Assembly (NCBI RefSeq): GCF_000518785.1
Contig: NZ_JAEG01000001.1
Location: forward strand, 496,001 to 560,000
DNA: 64,000 bases
Direction of reading: 5' to 3'
Source: Paenirhizobium selenitireducens ATCC BAA-1503
GTDB lineage: Bacteria; Pseudomonadota; Alphaproteobacteria; Rhizobiales; Rhizobiaceae
Shown here in pieces: positions 44,631 through 53,319 of this stretch. The translations under genes and the position numbers were made by a program. The stretch's first letter is position 1. Each line of letters begins with the position of its first letter. The notes beneath the pieces are model-generated. The model had not been told where the DNA came from. It saw only the letters and a program-made list of their open reading frames with translations, and searched no databases.

Positions 44631-45968
44631 TCAGCCGCCGGTGGCCAGCATCCGCAGAAGCGTGTTGTCGGAGTAGACCCGGTTGCGGCCGTAGCGCTTG
44701 GCCAGATAGAGGAACTGGTCGGCCGCGTTGAGGTAGTTGCTGAAGTTTTCCAGCCCTGCCACTTCGGCCACCCCGATCGACGCGGTGACCGCGATATCGG
44801 TATCGTCGAGCGCGACCCGCAGTTCGGCCACGCACCGGCGCACGGTTTCGCAAAACAGGCTGGCGCGTTCGCAGTCCATGCCCGTCAGCAGGATACCGAA
44901 CTCCTCGCCGCCGAGCCGCGCCAGCAGGTAGTCGCTGTCTTCCACCAGGCTCGACAGCCGCGTGGCGACGGCCTTCAGCACCCGGTCGCCGATCTCATGG
45001 CCATAGGTGTCGTTGAGCTGCTTGAAATGATCGATGTCGAGCATCGCCATGCTGCACGCCTCTCCCCGCTCCAAGCAGCTTGCGACACGCGCCGGCCCCT
45101 CGTCGAAGAAGTGGCGGCGGTTGCGCAGGCCGGTGAGATAGTCGCTGAAGGCGGCAAGCCGCAGTTGGCGCATCTGCGACAGAGTCTCGATATTGTGGCC
45201 GATCCGGCACTGCAGTTCCTCGACCACGAAAGGCCGATAGACGAAGTCGTTGGCGCCGGCCTTGAGGAAACTGGCCGACAGGAGCCGGTCGGCGGAGGAC
45301 GAGATGCCGATGATCCGCAGGCGGTCGGCCCCGTATTCGCGGCGAATGCGCCGGGTCAGCTCGTAGCCGTCCATGTCCGGCATGTTGTAGTCCGTGAGGA
45401 CCATGTCGATGCCGGGATGGCGCTCCAGCATGTCGAGGGCCTCGCTGCCGGTCGTCGCCTCGAACACCTGGAACTGCTGCACCTTGAGCAGGTCGGTCAG
45501 CATCTTGCGTGCCGAGGTCACGTCATCGACCACGAGCACGCGCACATGGCGGTTGGAGAGGATGCGCTCGACCGCCGCGACAACCATGTCGACGGCCCGT
45601 TCATTGTTCTTGATGACGTAGTCGGCGACGCCGCGCTCGACGAGACGCTCACGCATGTGGCGGTTGAAATCCGCGGTGAAGACCACGGCGGGTATCCCCA
45701 TGGCGACGACCTCGTCGAGGATCTGGCCGTCCGGGGAATCGGGCAGATTGAGGTCGACCACCGCCGCGTCGAAGGGCTGATCCACAGCGTTCGCTGCTTC
45801 GTGGAACGCCTTCGTCGACGCACAATGCGTGACCTTGAGCCCATGCTCCTTCTCGAAGCGATGACAGAGCAAGGAGGAAAACGTGCGGGAATCTTCGATG
45901 ACCAGCACATGGGCACGTCTGCGCGACGTAGCATGAGGTCCAGGTGACCGCTCGCTCTGCTGTGACAT
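44631..45968 (-). CDS. Double-receiver diguanylate cyclase (REC-REC-GGDEF), PleD-like paralogue
   Basis: A 445-residue response regulator. REC1 (about 19-135) has E25/D26, phospho-acceptor D72 in VVDLNLPDS and Lys in YVIKNN. REC2 (about 145-265) has VVDD and VLTDYNMPDMDG, with Arg in place of the usual Lys (YRPF). GGDEF (about 280-440) has DIDHFKQLNDTYGHE and the active motif RLGGEEFGI. Domain order equals PleD, but divK is not adjacent, so it is named only as a paralogue. ATG at 45968 chosen because REC1 then begins at its normal distance. It lies downstream of a closely related REC-REC protein. Confidence 0.9.
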   Translation of the reverse strand: MSQQSERSPGPHATSRRRAHVLVIEDSRTFSSLLCHRFEKEHGLKVTHCASTKAFHEAANAVDQPFDAAVVDLNLPDSPDGQILDEVVAMGIPAVVFTADFNRHMRERLVERGVADYVIKNNERAVDMVVAAVERILSNRHVRVLVVDDVTSARKMLTDLLKVQQFQVFEATTGSEALDMLERHPGIDMVLTDYNMPDMDGYELTRRIRREYGADRLRIIGISSSADRLLSASFLKAGANDFVYRPFVVEELQCRIGHNIETLSQMRQLRLAAFSDYLTGLRNRRHFFDEGPARVASCLERGEACSMAMLDIDHFKQLNDTYGHEIGDRVLKAVATRLSSLVEDSDYLLARLGGEEFGILLTGMDCERASLFCETVRRCVAELRVALDDTDIAVTASIGVAEVAGLENFSNYLNAADQFLYLAKRYGRNRVYSDNTLLRMLATGG

Positions 45969-46083
45969 TGTACTTGCCTTCGGAAAATCAGTCGGCTTCA
46001 AAAAGCGCAAATCAAAACAACACTTTGCCGACCCGAGGCACTCCCTGGATCGGCAAAATTCAGCGAATTCGCGGTCCGGCGGC

Positions 46084-46905
46084 TTATTTGCGCGCCGTCG
46101 CCGCCTTGATCTGCACCAGCGTGTCGAGGTTCTGGTTGACGCGGCAATAGAACTCTTCGTCGATGAACGGACGCAGCATGAAGTCGTTGCCGCCGACCTT
46201 GAGGAAGCGGGCCGACAGCAGGCGGTTGGTCGAGGACGACACGCCGATGATGCGAAGCTCATGGCTGCCGCGCGCGCCACGGATGCGCCGTGTCAGCTCG
46301 AAGCCGTCGATGTCGGGCATATTGTAGTCGGTCACCACGAGGCCGATATCCGGATTTGCCTTGAGAATCTCGAGCGCCTTGGCACCGCTCTCGGCGGTGC
46401 TGACGCGGAAATTGTAGCGTTTCAGGCGGCTGGAGAGCAGCGCCCGGGCCGTCGGGCTGTCGTCGACGATCAGCACGTGATGGCGATGATTGGTCAGGAA
46501 GCGATAGACCGACTCGCCGAGCATCTCGACGGCGAAGATATTGTCCTTGAGGATGTAGTCGACAATATCCTTGGCGAGCAGCTTTTCGCGGGTCTGCTCC
46601 TGGAAGGTCCCGGTAAAAACGACCACCGGGATGTTCTGATCGATCAGATATTCGAGCGCCTCGCCATTTTCCGCGCCGGGCAGATTGATGTTGGAGATCG
46701 CCAGCGTAACAGCCTCATCCGACAGCTCGTTTGCCGCCTGCAGATCCTCGAAGGTCCTGCAAATCTCGACATTGATGCCGAACAGCTCCCTCATGCGCGT
46801 GCTGATCATGGACGTGAAGACGTTCGAATCCTCGGCAACAATGATTCGGACATCGGGGAAAGTTTCTCCGGAATATTGCATTCCGGAAATGCCTAGAAAA
46901 GCCAT
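46084..46905 (-). CDS. Double-receiver protein (REC-REC) with degenerate first receiver
   Basis: A 273-residue protein made only of two receiver domains, with no output domain. REC1 keeps E25/D26 and Lys in YILKDN, but the phospho-acceptor position is N72 (AISNINLPG). In the neighbouring REC-REC-GGDEF paralogue the same position is D72 with almost identical surroundings. REC2 is intact in VVTDYNMPDIDG, with Arg in LRPF. REC1 therefore probably cannot be phosphorylated and may be a fixed-state or dimerisation module. It lies 115 bases upstream of the cyclase gene on the same strand; the two clearly arose by duplication. Confidence 0.88.
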   Translation of the reverse strand: MAFLGISGMQYSGETFPDVRIIVAEDSNVFTSMISTRMRELFGINVEICRTFEDLQAANELSDEAVTLAISNINLPGAENGEALEYLIDQNIPVVVFTGTFQEQTREKLLAKDIVDYILKDNIFAVEMLGESVYRFLTNHRHHVLIVDDSPTARALLSSRLKRYNFRVSTAESGAKALEILKANPDIGLVVTDYNMPDIDGFELTRRIRGARGSHELRIIGVSSSTNRLLSARFLKVGGNDFMLRPFIDEEFYCRVNQNLDTLVQIKAATARK

Positions 46906-47213
46906 GACGCGCCTTCAACCTGAGAGAACTATTGGCAATTTAGCCTATGCGGCTTGCAGATCCGTTAATCGACGATACGCGATGGAAGCATGCGAAGATT
47001 AATTCGCCACAAAAGCGGATCCGTCACTTCTGCCCCTTTTTGACGATTGCTTGCTCTGCAACCGACCCAAGGCAAGATGCCGCATGCTGCGCGCCGAACC
47101 CCGCGTCTTGTTCTGCTGCACGTTTGCCGTTGCTGCGTCTTTGCCGACGCAAAAGCGCCCGGACTTGGCCGGGCGCTGTATTTTGCCGATTGTGTCTGCG
47201 AATCGGTAGCTGG
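46906..47213. other. Gene-free stretch upstream of the REC-REC gene
   Basis: These 308 bases hold the terminator of the small secreted-protein gene (47151-47177) and presumably the promoter of the receiver genes. No other ORF or repeat is convincing. Confidence 0.5.
47151..47177 (-). terminator. Rho-independent terminator of the 87-residue secreted-protein gene
   Basis: Stem GCGCCCGG/CCGGGCGC with a 6-base loop; the minus strand continues with TTTTG. It lies about 37 bases after the stop. Confidence 0.8.
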
Positions 47214-47477
47214 CTACTTGATGGTTGCCGCACCGTCCTTGATCTCGACGGTTTCGCCACCCTCGAGGCCGATGCGGTCGCCATTCGGCAGGGTCAGGAA
47301 GCAACCGGACGGGCAGATGGTCTCGGAGGCGCCAGCATCGATTGCGACTTCGGTGCGATTGCCGTCCTCGACGACGGTCAAGACGACGGCGCTCGAGCCG
47401 GCATTGGATACAGACGCCGCCCAGGCGCCGCTCGTCGCGCCGCAAAGGACCACCGTGGCTGCCAGAAACTTGATCAT
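47214..47477 (-). CDS. Small secreted protein of unknown function
   Basis: An 87-residue protein with a signal peptide (about 1-21, cut near GAWAAS) and a short mature part carrying a Cys pair in ETICPSGCFLTL, which may form a disulfide, and a beta-rich pattern (GDRIGLEGGETVEIKDG). I do not recognise the family. The ATG at 47477 is chosen because it directly begins the signal peptide; the frame extends 24 codons further without purpose. A clear terminator follows. Confidence 0.75.
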   Translation of the reverse strand: MIKFLAATVVLCGATSGAWAASVSNAGSSAVVLTVVEDGNRTEVAIDAGASETICPSGCFLTLPNGDRIGLEGGETVEIKDGAATIK

Positions 47478-47596
47478 TGCGCATTCGGCGCTTGCTGCGC
47501 CGCCCTCTCGTTTTGCCCCTCCGCCGACTGTTGCCGGTCGATCAGGCATGCCCCTCTTCTAATATGCTTCCCCTGAACGCCTGCTGAACATGCCGT

Positions 47597-50152
47597 TCAT
47601 GGCAGGATCTTGTCATCATCCGGCGGATCGCGCAAATCCGTCCGGGTCTCCTGCTTGCGGACGCTTGCCCGCCCGCCGAAAAGACGTCGGGCATGCTCGT
47701 CGAGATGCAGGTGCACCTCCTGGTGGGGATAGGGCATGAGGATGCCCTTTGAGCGGAACCGCTCCAGGATCGTCACCCGCAATTCGTTGCGGATCGGCAG
47801 GGCGCCCAGCACGTCGCCGATGAAGCCGCGCAGCTCGAAATCGAGCGAGGACGCGCCGAAGCCGTTGAACAGCACCACCGGCTCCGGATTGCGCAGCAGG
47901 CCCGGATGGGCGAGCGCAATCTCCATCAGCAGGTCCATCACCTGGCGCGGGTCGCTCTCGTAGGAGACGCTGACCGGGATCTCGATGCGGCCGAGCTTGT
48001 TGCGGTGCGTCCAGTTGCCCACCGGCGCATTGATCAGTTCGGAGTTCGGCACGATGATCGACTGGCGCTGGAACGTCTCGATCTCGGTGGCCCGCACCGA
48101 AATGCGTCGTACGAAACCCTCCGTGGTGCCCGTCGCCACCCAGTCGCCGACCTTGAAGGGCCGTTCGACCAAGAGGATCAGGCCGGAGACGAAGTTGGAA
48201 ACGATGTTCTGCAGGCCAAAGCCGATGCCCAGCGACAGGGCGCCGGCAACCAGGGCAAGGCTCGACAGGTCGATGCCGGCCGCCGAGATGCCGATCAGCC
48301 CGGCAATCCCGGTGCCGAGATAACCGACCCCGGTCTTGACCGAGTTGCGCACGCCGGCATCCACCTGCGAACGGGCCATGACATTGCCGTCGAGCCACTT
48401 CTGCAGCCAGCGGGTGGCAACCAGACCGAGGCTGAACAAAAGGATGCCGCCGAGAATGCCGAAGATCGAGATGCGGATCGTGCCGATATTGATCTCGGTG
48501 AAGATGTTGATCAGCCAGATCTCCAGGTCGCGCGGCTGGAAGCCCCAGGAGATCAGGATGAGCGGAATGCCGATCGACAGCGCGAAGACATAGATGGCAA
48601 GACCCGCCGCGATCCCGGCCTGGTCGAGGCCGACGGGCTTCAGGTTGAAGCGCCGCTGCAGGAATTTGCCGACCCGCGTCTCGCCGAACTGGTTGGGCGC
48701 CGAAATCGCCTTGCCGGAGAGGATGCCGATATACATGGTCGCGACGACGGCGCCGGTCAACACGATCTGGGTCGCGAGAAAGCGCGAAAGCCCGACATAG
48801 CCGATGGCGCTGAGCAGGATCAGGCCAATGCCGATCACCCGGAACAGCACGGCGACCATCTTGGGCCAGGGCCGCCCGCGCTCCACGGGATCGCCGCTTT
48901 CGCTCAGCACCGGCCGCAGGAACGAGACGACGAAGACGATCAGGCCGACGACCACCGACGAGATGAAGCTCTTCATCACCGTCAGCACAACCGGCGAACT
49001 CAGCGTCTCGCTCACCGCGCCGAGCACATAGTCGGAGCCGTTGACGACCGCCATGGAGAGCACGGCAAAATTCAGGTCGCGTGCGCCCTTATTCGACAGC
49101 CTGACCAGCCGCCAGCTCGGCGCCTTCGGGGCGAGCACGGCGCGCGCCAGCATGGCGACGAAGAAGACGAGCCCGGCAAAGCCGAACAGCGCCGCGGCGA
49201 TCGGCGCGATGTCCGGTCTCAGCACATTGAACGTGTCGAGGAAGAAGAAGCTCGCCACGAGGAAGGCACCAAGCGCCAGCGCCGGCAGGATCGTCGACCA
49301 GAAGGCCACCGAGAACCGGCTCATATAGGCCGGATTGCTCTCGGCGGGATCGCGACGGATCAGCGAACCGAACAGCCGGTATTCGGCGGCGAGCAGCACC
49401 AGCGCCATGGCGAGCGACAGCATCACGGCCGTGCCGAGCGGCACGCGCTTGAATTTCCAGATGAACGAGAACCAGCTGCTGACGGTGCGGTTGAAATCGC
49501 TGAGCTCGGCCGAGAACACATTGATGGCATCGTCGATCACGTCGCCGGAAATCTCGGTGTGCTCGAACAGCCGCTCGGTGAACAGCTGGCGCCTGAGGTC
49601 GGTGATGGTGTCGGAAAGGTTGGAGGCGCGGATCGACAGGTCTTCCGCCCGTCCGGTCAGCGTGTTGATCTCCAGGCGCGCCGCGTTCAGCCGATTGCGT
49701 TCCTCGGTGACGGCCGGCGCCTCTTCCGGCTCGCCCTCGGCCGGCTTCTCGCCGAGTTGGGCAAGCCGAGTCTTGACGTCGTTGAAGCGCGGCCTGAGTT
49801 CGACCGAAATCTTCAGCAACTGGCGGATGAGTTCATCAGCCTTGACCTTGATGTCGACCAGCGCCGCGTCGTCGTTCTTGCGCTCCTCGACAAGCCCCTC
49901 GACCGCCCCCAGCTGCTTCTCGGCATCGGCGATCTGGGCGCTGACGCTCTCGACGACATCGTCCCGCACCGACACTGCCTCCTGGGCGAGCGCGGGCGCG
50001 GCGCCATAGGCGGCGACGAGGGGCTGGAAAGCCAGCACCATGGCGAGGGCGAACGGAAAAAGGCGATGGTTGCGAAACAAAGTCAGTCCTTGCGCTGGTC
50101 TCAAATCTGCGCGGACCATAGTGACTGTTTTAGCCAAAAGAAAGAACGCCAT
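47597..50152 (-). CDS. Large MscS-family mechanosensitive channel with DUF3772 domain
   Basis: About 851 residues. A signal sequence ends near PALAQEA; a coiled-coil periplasmic domain (DUF3772, about 55-230) follows, then around ten membrane helices. The MscS core near residues 590-790 has the pore helix with Gly/Ala packing (LSSLALVAGALSLGIGFGLQNIVSNFVSGLILL) and the beta domain VERPFKVGDWVATG, QRQSIIVPNSELINAPVGNWTHRN. It should act as a tension-gated emergency valve in the inner membrane, like MscK but shorter. Start is uncertain between 50152 and 50119. Confidence 0.9.
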   Translation of the reverse strand: MAFFLLAKTVTMVRADLRPAQGLTLFRNHRLFPFALAMVLAFQPLVAAYGAAPALAQEAVSVRDDVVESVSAQIADAEKQLGAVEGLVEERKNDDAALVDIKVKADELIRQLLKISVELRPRFNDVKTRLAQLGEKPAEGEPEEAPAVTEERNRLNAARLEINTLTGRAEDLSIRASNLSDTITDLRRQLFTERLFEHTEISGDVIDDAINVFSAELSDFNRTVSSWFSFIWKFKRVPLGTAVMLSLAMALVLLAAEYRLFGSLIRRDPAESNPAYMSRFSVAFWSTILPALALGAFLVASFFFLDTFNVLRPDIAPIAAALFGFAGLVFFVAMLARAVLAPKAPSWRLVRLSNKGARDLNFAVLSMAVVNGSDYVLGAVSETLSSPVVLTVMKSFISSVVVGLIVFVVSFLRPVLSESGDPVERGRPWPKMVAVLFRVIGIGLILLSAIGYVGLSRFLATQIVLTGAVVATMYIGILSGKAISAPNQFGETRVGKFLQRRFNLKPVGLDQAGIAAGLAIYVFALSIGIPLILISWGFQPRDLEIWLINIFTEINIGTIRISIFGILGGILLFSLGLVATRWLQKWLDGNVMARSQVDAGVRNSVKTGVGYLGTGIAGLIGISAAGIDLSSLALVAGALSLGIGFGLQNIVSNFVSGLILLVERPFKVGDWVATGTTEGFVRRISVRATEIETFQRQSIIVPNSELINAPVGNWTHRNKLGRIEIPVSVSYESDPRQVMDLLMEIALAHPGLLRNPEPVVLFNGFGASSLDFELRGFIGDVLGALPIRNELRVTILERFRSKGILMPYPHQEVHLHLDEHARRLFGGRASVRKQETRTDLRDPPDDDKILP

Positions 50153-50233
50153 GACGCGCGTTTTCCTGCAAAAATCACCGGGCATCGATCAGGACACCCG
50201 GCGATCAATTCGGCAAAGCGACGAATGGGCGGT

Positions 50234-50755
50234 TCAGGCCGGCACCATCGTTTCGCGCAACGCTTCGAACCGCTGCAACTGATCGACCAGCAGCGCCTTC
50301 TCCGCATCGCGCCGGACGAAGACCTTGAACATCGCCCGGCCTTCCCCGTTCATGAACCAGACGGAACACGAACGGCGTCCATGGAAACCGCGGTCGACGA
50401 AAGCGATCGAGGCGCAACGTTCCTTGCGGATATGCCCACCGATCGGACTGTCGCCGTGGATGTTGAACCATCCATGGCCCTCGCTGCCCTGAGGCAGCGA
50501 CCCCTCGACCTCGAGCACGATGTCGTCGGTGTGGACGATCATCAGCACGTCGCCCCAGCCTGTCATATCCTGCCAGATCGGCAGGAACTGATCGGAGGAG
50601 GTCAGCACCGCGGCACCGGCAGGCAGCACCGCCAGAACCTCGGCCGGGGTCACGTCTGCCTGGGCGGCGATCGCCTCGACGACGCCGTCGGGCCTTTCGG
50701 CGAGCGCGGCGCGCGCCCGCTCGGTGCGCTCAGGGTTAGTTGCCGACACGTCCAT
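50234..50755 (-). CDS. hutX: HutX/HuvX-type haem carrier protein
   Basis: A 173-residue cytosolic protein of the HutX/HuvX family, which binds haem after uptake and hands it on for use or breakdown. Landmarks: FLPIWQDMTGWGDVLMIVHTDDIVLEV and the HIRKERCASIAFVDRGFHGRRSCSVWFMN segment. It starts 11 bases after the IsdG-like monooxygenase gene, whose stop lies within the ribosome-binding region (TGAGGAG), so the two are co-translated. The module is divergent from hmuTUV. Confidence 0.85.
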   Translation of the reverse strand: MDVSATNPERTERARAALAERPDGVVEAIAAQADVTPAEVLAVLPAGAAVLTSSDQFLPIWQDMTGWGDVLMIVHTDDIVLEVEGSLPQGSEGHGWFNIHGDSPIGGHIRKERCASIAFVDRGFHGRRSCSVWFMNGEGRAMFKVFVRRDAEKALLVDQLQRFEALRETMVPA

Positions 50756-50766
50756 CGAACCGCTCC

Positions 50767-51108
50767 TCAAGCCGCCTCGTCGACGCGCTTGCCGTCGCGA
50801 TCCTCGTGGATGATGACTTCGAAGCCTTCGAAATGCGGGCCGGACAGGTACTGGACCTTGGATTCGCCGGCACGAGCATGGGCCGCACGGAACTGCTCGG
50901 ACTTGGTCCAGGCCTTGAAGTGCTCCTCGGTCTCCCAGACGGCATGCGAAGCATAGAGCGTATGATCTTCGGCCGTCGGGCCCTTCAGCATGTGGAATTC
51001 CACATAACCGGACACCTCGGCCAGGCGACCCTTGCGGGTGGCCCACATGGCCTCAAAGGCCTCCTCGTGGCCAGGCACGACTCGAAAACGGTTCATCGCA
51101 ATAAACAT
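50767..51108 (-). CDS. IsdG/HmuQ-like haem-degrading monooxygenase
   Basis: A 113-residue ABM-fold protein. The three residues required in IsdG-type haem oxygenases are at the expected spacing: N6 (AMNRF), W67 (FKAWTK) and H77 (AAHARA), against N7, W66-67 and H76-77 in staphylococcal IsdG/IsdI. It should break haem open to release iron in the cytosol, like HmuQ/HmuD of Bradyrhizobium. The genes around it (hutX downstream, hmuTUV divergent) support this. The ATG at 51096 is an alternative start that would still keep the Asn. Confidence 0.85.
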   Translation of the reverse strand: MFIAMNRFRVVPGHEEAFEAMWATRKGRLAEVSGYVEFHMLKGPTAEDHTLYASHAVWETEEHFKAWTKSEQFRAAHARAGESKVQYLSGPHFEGFEVIIHEDRDGKRVDEAA

Positions 51109-51218
51109 GGCTGAAATCCTCTCTTGTGACTTTCGGGCACCGTCGCCGGTCAGGACGACAATTGCCGTTTCGCTGCCGCGTATCGCCCCGGTTCGACGGT
51201 CGCGCCGTGTTGCCTTGG

Positions 51219-51250
51219 TATTTAAACTTGTGTATTTGTGTCAAGTTAAA
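51219..51250. promoter_or_regulatory. Iron-box-like inverted repeat in the haem gene promoter region
   Basis: AACTTG at 51225-51230 and CAAGTT at 51242-51247 form a perfect inverted repeat (11-base spacer) within a longer AT-rich imperfect palindrome. It contains TGT-N9-TCA (51229-51243), one base off the rhizobial RirA/IRO consensus TGA-N9-TCA. It lies about midway between the divergent haem operons. Confidence 0.5.
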
Positions 51251-51340
51251 TGTCGCCGGTAACGGCGCATCGCAATCATTCGGCTTCCGGTGCCCAAGGT
51301 GCCGGCAGCATCTCCATTTTGGCAACAGGATATTCTCAGC

Positions 51341-52234
51341 ATGCAGCTTCTCGGATCACTGCGCACGACCGCAAGGACCCTCGCCACACCCCTTCTTCTC
51401 CTGGCGCTGGCCAGCGCGTCGGCCCGGGCCGACGAGGTCCCGACGGATGCGAAACGCATCGTGTCGATCGGCGGAACGGTGACGGAGATCATCTACGCGC
51501 TGGGCGACGACGCCCGGATCGTCGCGGTCGACAGCACCAGCACCTATCCCGCCAGCGCGGCCGACAAGCCCGATGTCGGCTATATCCGCCAGCTCTCCGC
51601 CGAGGGCGTGCTGTCGCAGAAGCCCGACCTGATCATTGCCGAAGCCGGCGCCGGCCCGGCCGACGCGATGGCCATTCTCAAGGCGAGCGGCATTCCGATC
51701 GTTTCCATACCGACGCCGCCCGAGGCAGGTGCGATCGCCGGCAAGATCCGCGCGGTCGGTGCGGCCGTCGGCAAGGCCGACGCGGCGGACATGCTTGCTT
51801 CCGAGGTCGATGCCGCCCTGAAAACGCTCGAGACCCGCGTGTCCGCCCTGCCCGAGCCGAAGAAACGCGTTCTCTTTGCCCTGTCGCTCGCCAATGGCCG
51901 CGTCATGGCGGCCGGCACCGACACCTCGGCCGACGCCATCATCCGGCTTGCCGGCGGCATCAATGCGGCAAGCGGCATCTCCGGCTACAAGCCGCTGAGC
52001 GACGAAGCGGTGATCGCCGCGGCCCCGGAAGTCGTGCTGGTGATGGACAACCCGGCCATGCACCTGACCGCCGAGCAGGCCTTCGCCCTGCCCGCCCTGC
52101 AGTCCAGCCCGGCCGGAAAGGCCAAGGCCTTCATCGCCATGGACGGGCTCTACCTGCTCGGCCTCGGTCCGCGCACCCCGCAGGCAGCACTCGATCTGGC
52201 GGCCAAGCTCTATCCGGACGCCGTCAAGCCATGA
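51341..52234 (+). CDS. hmuT: Haemin ABC importer periplasmic binding protein
   Basis: A 297-residue class III (BtuF-like) binding protein with a signal peptide (about 1-30, ending ARADEV). Typical strands: RIVSIGGTVTEIIYALGDDARIVAVDSTSTYP, VGYIRQLSAEGVLSQKPDLI with the Tyr that ligates haem in this family (near VGY), and a C-terminal FIAMDGLYLLGLGPRT. AGGA lies about 10 bases before the ATG. It overlaps hmuU by four bases. The TonB-dependent haem receptor and hmuS are not in the window. Confidence 0.9.
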   Translation: MQLLGSLRTTARTLATPLLLLALASASARADEVPTDAKRIVSIGGTVTEIIYALGDDARIVAVDSTSTYPASAADKPDVGYIRQLSAEGVLSQKPDLIIAEAGAGPADAMAILKASGIPIVSIPTPPEAGAIAGKIRAVGAAVGKADAADMLASEVDAALKTLETRVSALPEPKKRVLFALSLANGRVMAAGTDTSADAIIRLAGGINAASGISGYKPLSDEAVIAAAPEVVLVMDNPAMHLTAEQAFALPALQSSPAGKAKAFIAMDGLYLLGLGPRTPQAALDLAAKLYPDAVKP

Positions 52235-53319
52235 GCGCGGTTGCTTCGCTGATGGGACGGGCATCGGTGGCCGGCGACCGTTCCGGCCTCGGCATCGCCG
52301 TCATCCTGCTGCTGCTGGCGCTTCTGGTCGGCGCTGCGCTGGTATCGCTTATCAGCGGTCCGACCGGCGTCGGGCTGAAGGACCTCGTCGTCTATCTCGG
52401 CGGCGAAGGCGAGAGCCTCCCCGACCAGGACCGCATCATCCTCGAAGCGGTCCGCCTGCCGCGCACAGCGCTCGGGCTGCTGGTCGGCGCCGGCCTCGGC
52501 ATTTCCGGCGCCATGATGCAGGGGCTGTTTCGCAACCCGCTGGCCGACCCCGGCATTGTCGGCGTAACCTCGGGCGCGGCCTTCGCCGCGGTCTGTGCCA
52601 TCGTGCTGGGCGGCACGGTGCTCGCCCCGCTCCAGACCCTGTTCGGCAACCAGTTCCTGCCGCTCATGGCCTTTGCCGGCGGCCTCGCCAACACCTTCCT
52701 GCTCTACGCCATCGCCACCCGCAACGGCCAGACTTCGACGACGGCGCTCATCCTGTCGGGCATCGCCATCGGCGCCATGAGTGCGGCGGCGACCGGTCTC
52801 CTGATCTTCGTGGCCGACGACCGGGCGTTGCGCGACATCACCTTCTGGTCGCTCGGGTCGCTGGGCGGCGCGACCTATGCCAAGGTTCTGTCCATCCTGC
52901 CTTTCATCCTGCTGGTCATGGGAGCCCTGCCCTTCGTCGCCCGCGGTCTCGACGCGCTGGTGCTGGGCGACGCCGCCGCCTTCCACATGGGTGTGCCCGT
53001 GCAGCGGCTGAAGCGGATCTCGATCCTTGCGGTCGCCGCCGCCTGCGGCGCAACCGTGGCGGTCGCCGGATCGATCTCCTTCGTCGGCATCGTCGTTCCC
53101 CATTTGCTGCGATTGGCGATCGGCCCGTCGCACCGCTTTCTGCTGCCCGCCTCGGCGCTTGGCGGCGCAAGCCTGCTGCTTCTGGCCGACAGCATTGCCC
53201 GCACGGTCGCCGCTCCGGCCGAACTGCCGATCGGCATCATCACCGCAATCCTCGGCGCTCCGGTCTTCCTCATGCTGCTGCTCGGCCGCAGCGGCCGCGC
53301 CGCCATGGAGGGCCTGTGA
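52231..53319 (+). CDS. hmuU: Haemin ABC importer permease
   Basis: A 362-residue FecCD/BtuC-type permease with about ten helices. Landmarks: RLPRTALGLLVGAGLGISGAMMQG near residue 75, FRNPLADPGIVGVTSGAAFAAV, WSLGSLGGATYAK and the C-terminal FVGIVVPHLLRLAIGPSHR region. It forms a homodimer in the inner membrane and passes haem from HmuT into the cytosol. Overlaps hmuT (ATGA) and hmuV by one to four bases. Confidence 0.92.
   Translation: MSAVASLMGRASVAGDRSGLGIAVILLLLALLVGAALVSLISGPTGVGLKDLVVYLGGEGESLPDQDRIILEAVRLPRTALGLLVGAGLGISGAMMQGLFRNPLADPGIVGVTSGAAFAAVCAIVLGGTVLAPLQTLFGNQFLPLMAFAGGLANTFLLYAIATRNGQTSTTALILSGIAIGAMSAAATGLLIFVADDRALRDITFWSLGSLGGATYAKVLSILPFILLVMGALPFVARGLDALVLGDAAAFHMGVPVQRLKRISILAVAAACGATVAVAGSISFVGIVVPHLLRLAIGPSHRFLLPASALGGASLLLLADSIARTVAAPAELPIGIITAILGAPVFLMLLLGRSGRAAMEGL

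Noticed and set aside
44631..45968. Naming the REC-REC-GGDEF gene pleD
   Set aside because: The domain order matches PleD, but divK is not adjacent and the receiver sequence differs from the rhizobial PleD I recall, so only a paralogue is claimed.
47906..50956. A 1016-codon open frame antisense to the mechanosensitive channel and hutX
   Set aside because: Its residues are mostly Arg, Asp, His and Gln as expected from an antisense frame of GC-rich coding DNA. The opposite strand codes a clear MscS-family protein.
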